Assembly: GCA_944323735.1 (NCBI GenBank)
Contig: CALUTO010000007.1
Coordinates: 1-64,000, forward strand
DNA length: 64,000 nucleotides
Reading direction: 5' to 3'
Origin: Candidatus Gastranaerophilales bacterium
Lineage (GTDB): Bacteria; Cyanobacteriota; Vampirovibrionia; Gastranaerophilales; Gastranaerophilaceae
Shown here one piece after another: positions 34,103 to 41,764 of the stretch (the stretch's first letter is position 1; every line of letters begins with the position of its first letter). A program made the translations under genes and the position numbers. The notes beneath the pieces are model-generated. The model saw only the letters and a program-made list of their open reading frames with translations, was not told where the DNA came from and searched no databases.

Positions 34103-34267
34103 ATGGAAGATTTCAAACCAATTAAACAAGAAAAAACTGTAATAAGTATAAGAATAGACGTAGACGTCTTGAAAAAAATTGATAAACTGTCAAACGATAC
34201 AGACATAAGTAGAAACGAATTTATAGTCCAGTGTATTGATTTTGCCCTTAAAAATCTTCGCAAATGA
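34103..34267 (+). CDS. Ribbon-helix-helix (Arc/CopG-like) DNA-binding protein
   Basis: This 54-residue protein is almost entirely a ribbon-helix-helix domain. The beta strand is KTVISIRIDVDVL, helix A follows as KKIDKLSNDTD, and ISRNEFIVQCIDFALKNLRK forms the turn and helix B with the conserved Ser-Arg-Asn-Glu pattern. Such proteins dimerise and bind palindromic operators, often their own. The ATG at 34103 is fixed by the domain start; GAGG lies 12 bases upstream. There is no toxin gene next to it, since a convergent ABC permease ends 12 bases after it, so an antitoxin role is not supported. Inverted repeats upstream are candidate operators. Confidence 0.85.
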   Translation: MEDFKPIKQEKTVISIRIDVDVLKKIDKLSNDTDISRNEFIVQCIDFALKNLRK

Positions 34268-34278
34268 ATTTTAAGGAC

Positions 34279-35103
34279 TCATTCCTTTATACCTCCGGTA
34301 AGTATATCGTTAATAAAATATTTTTTTCCAAAAATAAATATTAACAGTACCGGCAATGACAGAACTACAGAACAGGCCATCAAATCTCCCCACTGTATCA
34401 CTTCTCTGAAACTGCTTTTAAATTGCGCAAGTGCAACAGGAAGAGTCATTATACTTTCTGAATTCGTTACAATTAACGGCCACATAAAACTATTCCATGA
34501 TGTAATAAAAGTAAAAATGCCCAGCGTAACTACAGCCGGAACTGCTGTCGGCAATGCAATACTAAAAAATAATTTCACACTTCCGCATCCGTCAATTTTT
34601 GCAGCATCCTCCATCTCAGGATTTACACTCATAAACCACTGACGCATCAAAAAAACTCCAAACCCGCCGAACAGCCCCGGAACTATCAAGGCCTGATAAG
34701 TATCAATCCAGTTTAATGACCTCATGATAAAAAACAGGGGAATAATATTCACCTGAGGGGGAACCATCATAGTAACAAGAAACAGAAAAAACAAAAAATT
34801 CTTATACCTGAATTTTGCACGTGCAAATGCATATCCCGCCATTGCAGAAAACAAAACCTGAAAAATTGTAGTTATTGATGCAACAAAAAAACTGTTAAAA
34901 AAGTATATAGTGAACGGAATATTCTTAAATATGCCGGTATAATTTCCCAATACCGGAGGAAACGGAGCAATTTTTGGCGGAACAGAAAATATATCAGCCT
35001 CTGGCATAAACGATACTGAAACCATCCACAAAAACGGTGCAATCATCGATATAGCACCAGTAATCAAAATAAAATATCCTGCTATTTTTAAAAGCCTGCT
35101 CAT
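34279..35103 (-). CDS. Carbohydrate ABC transporter permease (MalG/UgpE-like), lone
   Basis: This 274-residue inner-membrane permease of the binding-protein-dependent type has six helices. The N-terminal helix LLKIAGYFILITGAISMIAP is followed by the conserved FNSFFVASITTIFQVLFSAM. The EAA loop that contacts the ATPase reads EDAAKIDGCGSVKLFFSIAL with PTAVPAV after it. This subunit normally works with a MalF-type permease, a binding protein and an ATPase. None of these is adjacent: upstream is a divergent HNH gene and downstream the convergent RHH gene. No Shine-Dalgarno sequence is obvious. It appears intact, so the partners are presumably elsewhere in the genome. Confidence 0.9.
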   Translation of the reverse strand: MSRLLKIAGYFILITGAISMIAPFLWMVSVSFMPEADIFSVPPKIAPFPPVLGNYTGIFKNIPFTIYFFNSFFVASITTIFQVLFSAMAGYAFARAKFRYKNFLFFLFLVTMMVPPQVNIIPLFFIMRSLNWIDTYQALIVPGLFGGFGVFLMRQWFMSVNPEMEDAAKIDGCGSVKLFFSIALPTAVPAVVTLGIFTFITSWNSFMWPLIVTNSESIMTLPVALAQFKSSFREVIQWGDLMACSVVLSLPVLLIFIFGKKYFINDILTGGIKE

Positions 35104-35191
35104 TAAGGACTATTCTAGCATAAATTCGCTTATTAACAGTAAAGAAACTTTAAATTATCCTACAAAAAGGCTTAATTTTTTTATAAAAATA

Positions 35192-35200
35192 TGTTATACT
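35192..35200 (+). promoter_or_regulatory. Extended -10 promoter for the HNH gene
   Basis: TGTTATACT matches the extended -10 form (TGn plus TATACT), 27 bases before the ATG at 35227; the upstream TTAATT is a poor -35. Confidence 0.5.
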
Positions 35201-35226
35201 ACAAATGTAACAAAGGATAATAAAAC

Positions 35227-35730
35227 ATGAGCAAGGTGCTTTTACTGGATTCGGAAAACAAACCTCTCCGGCTCTGCAGCTGGAAGCGGGCACTTGTATT
35301 ATTGATAAAAGGAAAAGCAAAGTGGGATGAGAGTATAAAAAATATAGAAGATATGATTAATATTGACAATACTCTTATACCCAGAGTCATAAAATTAAAC
35401 TATAAAGTAGCAGTTCCAAACCTGGAACTGCCTTTTAGTAAAGAAAATATTTTCACAAGAGACGACTACACCTGCCAGTATTGCGGAAGAAAATTCAGCG
35501 CAAAAGAACTGACGCTCGACCATGTTTATCCAAAATCCAGACTGGGGCCTGATATCTGGGAGAATATTGTCACGTGCTGCAAGGACTGCAATCAGTATAA
35601 AGCAGACAAAACCCCTAAAGAAGCGGGTATGAAGCTCATGAAAAGACCTTGCAGACCAAAAGACTACATAAAATTTGAAATGCAAAAATATTCAGTCAAC
35701 TCCCGCTACTGGGAACAATGGGCATCATAG
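35227..35730 (+). CDS. HNH endonuclease
   Basis: This 167-residue protein has an N-terminal part opening SKVLLLDSENKPLRLCSWKR and ALVLLIKGKAKW, a start shared by the short HNH proteins common in cyanobacteria. The HNH domain follows (about residues 75-130): FTRDDYTCQYCGRKFS, LTLDHVYPKSRLGPDIWENI and CCKDCNQYKADKTP. Both CxxC zinc pairs and the Asp-His metal site are intact. It is likely a metal-dependent DNA nuclease; biological role unknown. AAAGGA precedes the ATG. It overlaps the convergent endonuclease IV-like gene by 6 bases. Confidence 0.93.
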   Translation: MSKVLLLDSENKPLRLCSWKRALVLLIKGKAKWDESIKNIEDMINIDNTLIPRVIKLNYKVAVPNLELPFSKENIFTRDDYTCQYCGRKFSAKELTLDHVYPKSRLGPDIWENIVTCCKDCNQYKADKTPKEAGMKLMKRPCRPKDYIKFEMQKYSVNSRYWEQWAS

Positions 35731-36555
35731 GCTTTCATAATATGCTTTTAAAATCACCGCATCTTTTTCCATAACAGGACTTTCACACACCACAACACCT
35801 TTTACATCAAAATCTTTAAAAGCTTTTATCAAATCCTTATAATTCATATCACTTTCTTCAAGAAGCAAATGTTTTTTTTCGCCTTTTTCGCCATATTCAA
35901 TACCTGCAATATGCGCATGAAAATTTTTAAGCGCATAATCACCGATTTCATTTCCGATTGTTTCAAAAACCTTTGCAAACTCATCGTATGTATTATATTC
36001 TCCGTTTGTTCTGGCATGCAGATGTGAAAAATCAACGCATGGCAGCACCTGTTCAAAAGTTTTTGAAAGTCTTACTATTTCCTCAACATCCCCCCACTGT
36101 GTAGCTTTACCTGTTGTTTCAGGTCTGACCCATATTTTAATATTCTGGCTTTTAAGAGTTTCCGTTATTTCTGCCATTGATTTTTCAACTTTGTTATACA
36201 CGGTTTCTTTGTCCATACCCATGTAAAATGCCGCATGATAAGTTATACTGTAAGCACCGAGAGTCTCTGCCATTTTCGCTGTATCTATTATTCTTTTTTT
36301 ACTTGCTTCAATTTTTTCTTCTTCCTTTGAATTTAAATTTATATAATAAGGACCATGTGCAGTTAAAACCATATTTTTTGATTTCGACTGTTCTTTTACA
36401 AGCTTTTGGTTTTGCGGAGACATTCTTACACCGTGAACAAATTCAATCTCCATCCCGTCAAGCCCTAACTGTTCCAATACCTCAAAAGCCTTTTCATAAC
36501 CGGCTCCTTCGGTACAAATCGGCTGTCCTGCTGTTGTAAATCTCAATGTGTCCAT
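35725..36555 (-). CDS. Endonuclease IV-like TIM-barrel protein
   Basis: This 276-residue protein belongs to the AP endonuclease 2 / xylose isomerase-like barrel superfamily and resembles Nfo. The likely metal ligands can be placed on MVLTAHGPYYINLNS (His), YSITYHAAFYMG (His), WVRPETTG (Glu), PCVDFSHLHAR (Asp/His), NFHAHIAGI (His) and VVCESP (Glu), matching the three-zinc pattern of endonuclease IV. It may therefore nick DNA at abasic sites, but sugar-phosphate isomerases share the fold. It starts within the stop codon of the formyltransferase gene (TAATG). Confidence 0.82.
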   Translation of the reverse strand: MDTLRFTTAGQPICTEGAGYEKAFEVLEQLGLDGMEIEFVHGVRMSPQNQKLVKEQSKSKNMVLTAHGPYYINLNSKEEEKIEASKKRIIDTAKMAETLGAYSITYHAAFYMGMDKETVYNKVEKSMAEITETLKSQNIKIWVRPETTGKATQWGDVEEIVRLSKTFEQVLPCVDFSHLHARTNGEYNTYDEFAKVFETIGNEIGDYALKNFHAHIAGIEYGEKGEKKHLLLEESDMNYKDLIKAFKDFDVKGVVVCESPVMEKDAVILKAYYESL

Positions 36556-37484
36556 TATCCGAATGTTTCTCCTGTCTGAGGTTTAAAAGTCTCGATAAAT
36601 CCTTTTGCGTCTGAAATCATGTATGAACCAAACTGAAGTACTTTTATTTCTAATATGCCGTCTCCTGTTGCAATACCAAGTGCATCTTTTGCATAACATA
36701 CAGTACCCGGCGGAAATTTTGTTTTTTTATGAACAACTTCAGCCTGATGTATCTTAACAAATATTCCTCTGAAAACTGCCATGGCTGATATAAAAGGATT
36801 CAGACCACGCACGAACCGTTCTATCTGTTGAGCACTCTGCTCCCATTTTATATAATTCCTGTAATTCTTACTGTCTATTACAGGGGCTTTTTTAAAATTT
36901 CCTTCAGGCTGCGGAGTCGAAACAGGATTAGGGTTTGTTTCATATTTTTTGAAAAATTCCGATATCATATCAGCAGCAATATAATTCTGCTTATTGAACA
37001 AAGTACCCATTGTTTCTTTTGGAGAAACACTGACTTTTCGCTGCCAGATTATGTTGCCTGTATCAAAATTTTCATCCATATAATGCAAAGTAATTCCTGT
37101 TTCTGTTTCTCCGTTAATAATAACGTTTGAATACGGATTTCCGCCTCTGTAATCAGGAAGCAGAGAAGGATGACAGTTTATAATTCCGCCTTTTATACTC
37201 TGCAATAGAGCTGAAGGAAATTTTCTGTTATATGAACACACTATTCCGACATCAGCATTCAAAATTTTTATCTTGCCCAAAAAATCCGGCTCATCAAGAG
37301 ATTTTTCATAATTGACGATATTAAGCCCGCAACTTTTAACATAACTGCACATAAGATTATATGTCGGGTCAGAATAATGCGGGGGCACAACTCCAACAAT
37401 ATTTAACTCATCTCTGACAAGTCTGCTTAAACAAACAAGTGCCATATCAGGCATGCCAAAAAACAAAATTTTTGTTTTATACAT
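36555..37484 (-). CDS. Methionyl-tRNA formyltransferase-family protein
   Basis: This protein of about 309 residues opens KTKILFFGMPDMALVCLSRL and has the formyltransferase core with the catalytic Asn/His/Asp set: GGIINCHPSLLPDYRGGNPY and GITLHYMDENFDTGNIIWQ. A C-terminal OB-fold region like Fmt follows (FVRGLNPFISAMAVF to GIATGDGILEIKVLQ). It uses 10-formyltetrahydrofolate. It could be the cell's Fmt, but the sequence is rather divergent, so a paralogue acting on another amine is possible. The ATG at 37484, overlapping fluC by 8 bases, is chosen; a further upstream ATG (37547) would sit deep inside fluC. Confidence 0.8.
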   Translation of the reverse strand: MYKTKILFFGMPDMALVCLSRLVRDELNIVGVVPPHYSDPTYNLMCSYVKSCGLNIVNYEKSLDEPDFLGKIKILNADVGIVCSYNRKFPSALLQSIKGGIINCHPSLLPDYRGGNPYSNVIINGETETGITLHYMDENFDTGNIIWQRKVSVSPKETMGTLFNKQNYIAADMISEFFKKYETNPNPVSTPQPEGNFKKAPVIDSKNYRNYIKWEQSAQQIERFVRGLNPFISAMAVFRGIFVKIHQAEVVHKKTKFPPGTVCYAKDALGIATGDGILEIKVLQFGSYMISDAKGFIETFKPQTGETFG

Positions 37485-37863
37485 ACTTTCCAATACAGCC
37501 TCCAATACAATATCCTGCCGCAGCCGCAAGAATACAAACAGAAACACTGGCTAATATATAAATACAGGCAATTAAAAACTGACTATTTTTCAATAATTCA
37601 AAGGCTTCAACAGAAAATGTAGAAAACGTAGTCAACCCGCCGCAAAAACCGACAGAAAGAGCAAGCCGCCATGCCGGATGTAAATTCGTTTTTTGCATAA
37701 AAAACACAAACAAAATTCCAAGTATAAAACTGCCTGTTATATTTACAAACAACGTAGCAAAAGGTAAATTAGCACCATCATATTTTGTAAATAAAATATT
37801 TACAAAATACCTGAACAACGAACCTATGCCGCCGCCTAAAAAAACTGCAATAATGTTTAACAT
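37477..37863 (-). CDS. fluC: Fluoride channel FluC (CrcB)
   Basis: This 128-residue protein has four hydrophobic helices, the single-subunit size of the dual-topology fluoride exporter. Family marks are FLGGGIGSLFRYFVN, LPFATLFVNITGSFILG and SVGFCGGLTTFSTFSVE, including the fluoride-lining Phe and Thr residues. It exports cytosolic fluoride passively as a homodimer. I saw no fluoride riboswitch in the short 40-base upstream gap. Its 3' end overlaps the formyltransferase gene. Confidence 0.95.
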   Translation of the reverse strand: MLNIIAVFLGGGIGSLFRYFVNILFTKYDGANLPFATLFVNITGSFILGILFVFFMQKTNLHPAWRLALSVGFCGGLTTFSTFSVEAFELLKNSQFLIACIYILASVSVCILAAAAGYCIGGCIGKYV

Positions 37864-37903
37864 AAAATTAATATTACTATATAATGCGATTTTTGTACAA
37901 TTC

Positions 37904-38344
37904 TTAACCCTTTATCTGAAAAGGACATTTTTCGCATCTTGCTTTTGGAACGAGAATCAAATTGTCCTCAAGGTCATACATTTTAGCAATCCTTGTCACA
38001 AGTTTTGAATCACAAACAGGACATCTCAAATCTTCGACATCATGGTTTAAAATACGCTGCTTTATTATGGAAATTTCTTCTGTATCCGGTAAAAGCGACA
38101 AATCCGGATGTTTTTCATGCACTTTTATATCTGAAGGATTGAGTTTTAATCCTCTTGCAAGTTTTTGCCTTATTGTAGAGGCGAGGAAAAGCTCCTCGCC
38201 GCTTTCTATTTCTTCAATCAATTTCAACGGAAGGCTGCTTTTTTTCGCCAGACCTGTTTGCGAAAGCCCGATTTTTTCTCTGGTTTCAGAAACAAATTGT
38301 GCAAGAGACATATCCGATTTTTTAAACTTTTTTTCCGTTGACAT
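37904..38344 (-). CDS. XRE-type helix-turn-helix protein with C-terminal zinc ribbon
   Basis: This 146-residue protein has a Cro/CI-like helix-turn-helix (about residues 14-70: VSETREKIGLSQTGLAKKSS, then SLPLKLIEEIESG) and a C-terminal four-cysteine ribbon (RCPVCDSKLVTRI and ARCEKCPFQIKG). The combination suggests a metal- or redox-responsive transcription factor. It starts three bases after the secF stop, so it is expressed with secD-secF, and precedes fluC by 40 bases. The regulated genes are unknown. Confidence 0.82.
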   Translation of the reverse strand: MSTEKKFKKSDMSLAQFVSETREKIGLSQTGLAKKSSLPLKLIEEIESGEELFLASTIRQKLARGLKLNPSDIKVHEKHPDLSLLPDTEEISIIKQRILNHDVEDLRCPVCDSKLVTRIAKMYDLEDNLILVPKARCEKCPFQIKG

Positions 38345-38347
38345 GCT

Positions 38348-39376
38348 CTAGGCAACAGCTCCTTCTCTGGGCTTTGAAACTCCGCCGGATTTTGACGCTT
38401 TGTCCTGTTTTTCTCTCCACCAGTCAAGAAGAGTGCTGGCAAAGAAAATGCTGGAATAAGTACCTATTGCAATACCGACAATCATAGCAAATACAAATTC
38501 TTTTGTAGTTTCTCCGCCGAAAAGATATAATGCGATAAGTGTAATCAATGTTGTCAAAGAAGTATTAATACTTCTTGCAAGAGTCTGGTTTACACTGGCA
38601 TTAACGATTTCCGGAAAACTCGCTTTTTTCGCAAGAAATCTGCAGTTTTCTCTTATTCTGTCAAATACAACAATCGTGTCGTGGTTTGAAAAACCGATAA
38701 CAGTCAAAACAGCAGTAATAAACAATGCATCTATATGTACATCAAATAATATGCCGAGTATCGAAAATACGCCGAGCACAAACAATGCATCATGCGCAAG
38801 CGACAACATCGCAATTACAGCATAATCAAGCTGAAAACGTATGGTCAAATATGCAACAATTCCAACAAAAGCCAGAATCAGAGCAAACATAGAATTTTTA
38901 AATAATTCACTGCCCAGAGTCGGCCCGATTGAACTAACCTGAACCAGCTCAGCTTCAGGATAATCCTGTTTTATCACAGTTGCTATTTTTTGTTCAGACT
39001 GTTTATCATTGCTCTGAAAAGCTGTTTTTATAGAAATAATAGCTCCTATATTATTTTTTTTGTCATTTGCTTTTGAAATAGCATTGTTTGATTTCAAAAC
39101 CTGGATAACAGGATTTTCTATCCCTGCTTTTTCAAGATTTGTTCTTATTTTTCCCATTTCATTATTGCTGACATTATCCGGAACAGTATACTGCGTAATA
39201 GTACCGCCAGTGAAATCAATACCAACTTTTACAGGAAAATGCGTAGGATACTTTATAACAGAGTATGCCATTGCAACCAGTCCCGGCACTATCAGCAAAA
39301 GTGACAATCCGAACCAGACCCATCTGTATTTCACAACATCAATTATTTTTTTATCATGCAGGATTGTTTCATTCAT
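38348..39376 (-). CDS. secF: Protein translocase subunit SecF
   Basis: This 342-residue inner-membrane protein is a partner of SecD in the proton-driven accessory complex that pulls exported proteins out of the SecYEG channel. Marks are the first helix, VGIDFTGGTITQYTV (SecF first-loop motif), SSIGPTLGSELFKNSMFALI, IGFSNHDTIVVFDRIREN and LARSINTSLTTLITL. It has about six helices. It follows secD by 34 bases and is followed by the XRE gene. The C-terminus is a short Lys-rich tail. Confidence 0.97.
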   Translation of the reverse strand: MNETILHDKKIIDVVKYRWVWFGLSLLLIVPGLVAMAYSVIKYPTHFPVKVGIDFTGGTITQYTVPDNVSNNEMGKIRTNLEKAGIENPVIQVLKSNNAISKANDKKNNIGAIISIKTAFQSNDKQSEQKIATVIKQDYPEAELVQVSSIGPTLGSELFKNSMFALILAFVGIVAYLTIRFQLDYAVIAMLSLAHDALFVLGVFSILGILFDVHIDALFITAVLTVIGFSNHDTIVVFDRIRENCRFLAKKASFPEIVNASVNQTLARSINTSLTTLITLIALYLFGGETTKEFVFAMIVGIAIGTYSSIFFASTLLDWWREKQDKASKSGGVSKPREGAVA

Positions 39377-39410
39377 TGTTTATTTTCTCCTTAATAAATT
39401 TCATTCTTGA

Positions 39411-40724
39411 TTAGTCTAATACACCGAACTTAGCTTTTTCTCTTTTAGTTTCCTGAACTTCATAAGCTTTTCCGATATCACTCTGTCTAAGTCCGAACCA
39501 GCCGGGGTGTTTCAACTGTCCTGCACCGAACATTAAATGCATGAAGTTTTTCGTAACCGTAATCGCTGTAAACATACTAACAAGAACACCTATAACAAGG
39601 GTCAACGCAAAACCTTTGATAATACTTGTTCCAAGGAAATACAAAATAACACAGGTAATAATCGTGGTCATATTAGAGTCAAATATACTTGTAAACGCAC
39701 GGTCAAAACCGGCATTTATAGCAGTGAACAATGTTCTTCCGGATCTTAATTCCTCTTTTGTTCTTTCAAAAATAAGAATATTTGCATCAACTGCCATACC
39801 TATACTGAGTATAAAACCTGCAATACCGGCAAGCGTTAATGTAACAGGAACAATCTTGAATATTGCAAATACAACAAGACTATATATTATCAAAGCCATA
39901 TCAGCAATCAAACCGGGTAATCTGTAATATAAAAGCATAAATAACATAACAAGGCTGATACCGATAATACCTGCAGTTTTACTTTTTTCTATACTGTCTG
40001 CACCGAGAGTCGGCCCCACAAGACTTTCTTCGATAATTTTTGCAGGAACAGGAAGTGCACCGGCGTTAATCAAATCGACCATTTTCTTAGCTTCTTCATA
40101 AGCAAAACCGCTGTCTCCTCCTGAAATCTGAGCATGCCCGCCAAGGATAGGCTCTTGAATAACAGGTGCAGACTGCATTTCGCCGTTAAAGAAAATTGCC
40201 ATCTGCTTACCGACAAGCTCCTGTGTCAGTTTGCCGAACTTTTTAGCACCTTCAGGTTTAAATTCAAGCGACACAACCCATTGACCGTTATTACTTGTAG
40301 ATACTAAAGCTTTAGAAACATCTTTACCGGTCAAACCTGTTGACACCCAGCTTGTTACACCGTTAAAGCCCTGTGATTCTTTTTTGAATTCAAGCTCCGC
40401 AGTCTCGCCCAGAAATTCTTTAGCTTTAGCAGGATCTTTTATACTCGGAATTTCTATCATCAAACGCTTTTCACCTATCTGCTGAACGTTTGTTTCCGCA
40501 ACACCAAGAGCGTTAACTCTGTTTTCAATAGCATATTGCAAACTGTCCATCATTTCCGGAGTAATTTTCGCTATTGTTTCAGTTGTTTGTGCTTCAAGTA
40601 TGAGTCTTGAACCTCCGACAAGATCCAGTCCGAGTTTCGTAGGTTTGTGCAGTATGACAATAACTGCCGCAATAACAAGCAGCATTATAGCCCAAAACAT
40701 AATCTTCTTATTTTTCATAGTCAT
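39411..40724 (-). CDS. secD: Protein translocase subunit SecD
   Basis: This 437-residue protein is short for SecD (E. coli 615) but similar to compact forms in Gram-positives and cyanobacterial relatives. Marks are KLGLDLVGGSRLILEAQTTE after the first helix, ALGVAETNVQQIGEKRLMIE in the periplasmic P1 base, GGHAQISGG, VGPTLGADSIEKSKTAGIIG and SIGMAVDANILIFERTKEEL, which carries the helix-4 Asp involved in proton coupling. The TVTLAGIAGFILSIGMAVDA region is intact. It heads secD-secF-XRE. Confidence 0.97.
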   Translation of the reverse strand: MTMKNKKIMFWAIMLLVIAAVIVILHKPTKLGLDLVGGSRLILEAQTTETIAKITPEMMDSLQYAIENRVNALGVAETNVQQIGEKRLMIEIPSIKDPAKAKEFLGETAELEFKKESQGFNGVTSWVSTGLTGKDVSKALVSTSNNGQWVVSLEFKPEGAKKFGKLTQELVGKQMAIFFNGEMQSAPVIQEPILGGHAQISGGDSGFAYEEAKKMVDLINAGALPVPAKIIEESLVGPTLGADSIEKSKTAGIIGISLVMLFMLLYYRLPGLIADMALIIYSLVVFAIFKIVPVTLTLAGIAGFILSIGMAVDANILIFERTKEELRSGRTLFTAINAGFDRAFTSIFDSNMTTIITCVILYFLGTSIIKGFALTLVIGVLVSMFTAITVTKNFMHLMFGAGQLKHPGWFGLRQSDIGKAYEVQETKREKAKFGVLD

Positions 40725-40881
40725 GCCCCTAAATCTAGTAAATTGACTTCACTATTTTAACAAAAAAAAGAAATTAAAGCCAATTAATAAGAAAAAATTG
40801 CCTGATTGGTTATAAAATTTTCAGTTCAGTCAAAGACAGACAAAATGCTAACATACCGTAACACAACAGCACCTGTGTAAA

Positions 40882-41673
40882 TTATGCTTTTGTATGGAGC
40901 ATTTTATTTATATGATAAACAACAGAGTTTCCCCAGTTTTTGTCTTCTGCATATTTTTTATTTATATTTTCAATTGTGACAATATTCTGTCCTATATAAT
41001 TTTTACTTATGTTTCTGGCTAAACTTTCAATACATTCATCAACATTATTAAATTTTTTAATTACATATTTATTGCCCTGCCGTGTCATGATACCGGCAAC
41101 ATTATATTTTGTTTTTGCCGCATTACTTTTTCCACCGCCTGATTCCACAAGTGTCACAGCAACAAGAAACATTGCATTAACGCCGTATCTCTTTTGCAGC
41201 TCAATAAACTTTGCACCTTTACCTTCAAGAACTCCGCCCTCAAAATATTTATTGAAGACCTCTCCGTTTCCATAATATCTCGTTTTTGCAATATTTAGTT
41301 TTGTATTAACAAAACCATCTGTTCCCATCAGAGTTTCTGCAGGTTTAAAGTTTTCTTTTTTAAACCGCTCCAGTTTTTCATAAGCTTTCTTTACTCTTGC
41401 ATCATTAAATTCCTGCAGCGGATAAGGTCTAACATAAAAAGCATCTTTTTTTACATAATAATCCTGAGTATTATTTTTATTAAAAACATCTGCATTATCC
41501 TTTGATATTTTAGGATTCGGCTGTGCAACAGACAGAGCAACAGCCACCGGAAGAATTTTTATCATCTGCACTCTTCTGCGGGGTGTATTTTTTTCACTGC
41601 TTTTAAAACTCAAATCATTATTAACAGCGGAATAATTCTTTGAACCAGCATTATAAATTCTCATTTCAGCCAT
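40882..41673 (-). CDS. Glucosaminidase-domain protein, copy 1
   Basis: This 263-residue protein has a C-terminal glucosaminidase-like domain (about residues 135-260; FlgJ/LytG type): FEGGVLEGKGAKFIELQKRY, FLVAVTLVESGGGKSN with the likely catalytic Glu, and YNVAGIMTRQGNKYV. FNNVDECIESLARNISKNYI and WGNSVVYHINKML follow. The N-terminus opens MAEMRIYNAGSKNYSAVNND and LSFKSSEKN, the leader pattern also seen at 9.1 and 20.4 kb, then has a short hydrophobic stretch (KILPVAVALSVAQ). It should cut or bind peptidoglycan. It is a tandem paralogue of the next gene. GGAG is unusually close to the first ATG, so the ATG three codons later (MRIYN) is a possible true start. Confidence 0.83.
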   Translation of the reverse strand: MAEMRIYNAGSKNYSAVNNDLSFKSSEKNTPRRRVQMIKILPVAVALSVAQPNPKISKDNADVFNKNNTQDYYVKKDAFYVRPYPLQEFNDARVKKAYEKLERFKKENFKPAETLMGTDGFVNTKLNIAKTRYYGNGEVFNKYFEGGVLEGKGAKFIELQKRYGVNAMFLVAVTLVESGGGKSNAAKTKYNVAGIMTRQGNKYVIKKFNNVDECIESLARNISKNYIGQNIVTIENINKKYAEDKNWGNSVVYHINKMLHTKA

Positions 41674-41764
41674 TTCTCCATGTCATTATTATTAATTTTC
41701 AAACATATAAAAACGCTGAAAAAAAATTTTTGTTAGTTTTATTGCAAGCGGATAAATTACTGTG

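Noticed and set aside
34103-34267. RHH protein as antitoxin of a toxin-antitoxin pair
   Set aside because: No small toxin-like gene lies upstream or downstream; both neighbours are large, recognisable genes on the other strand.
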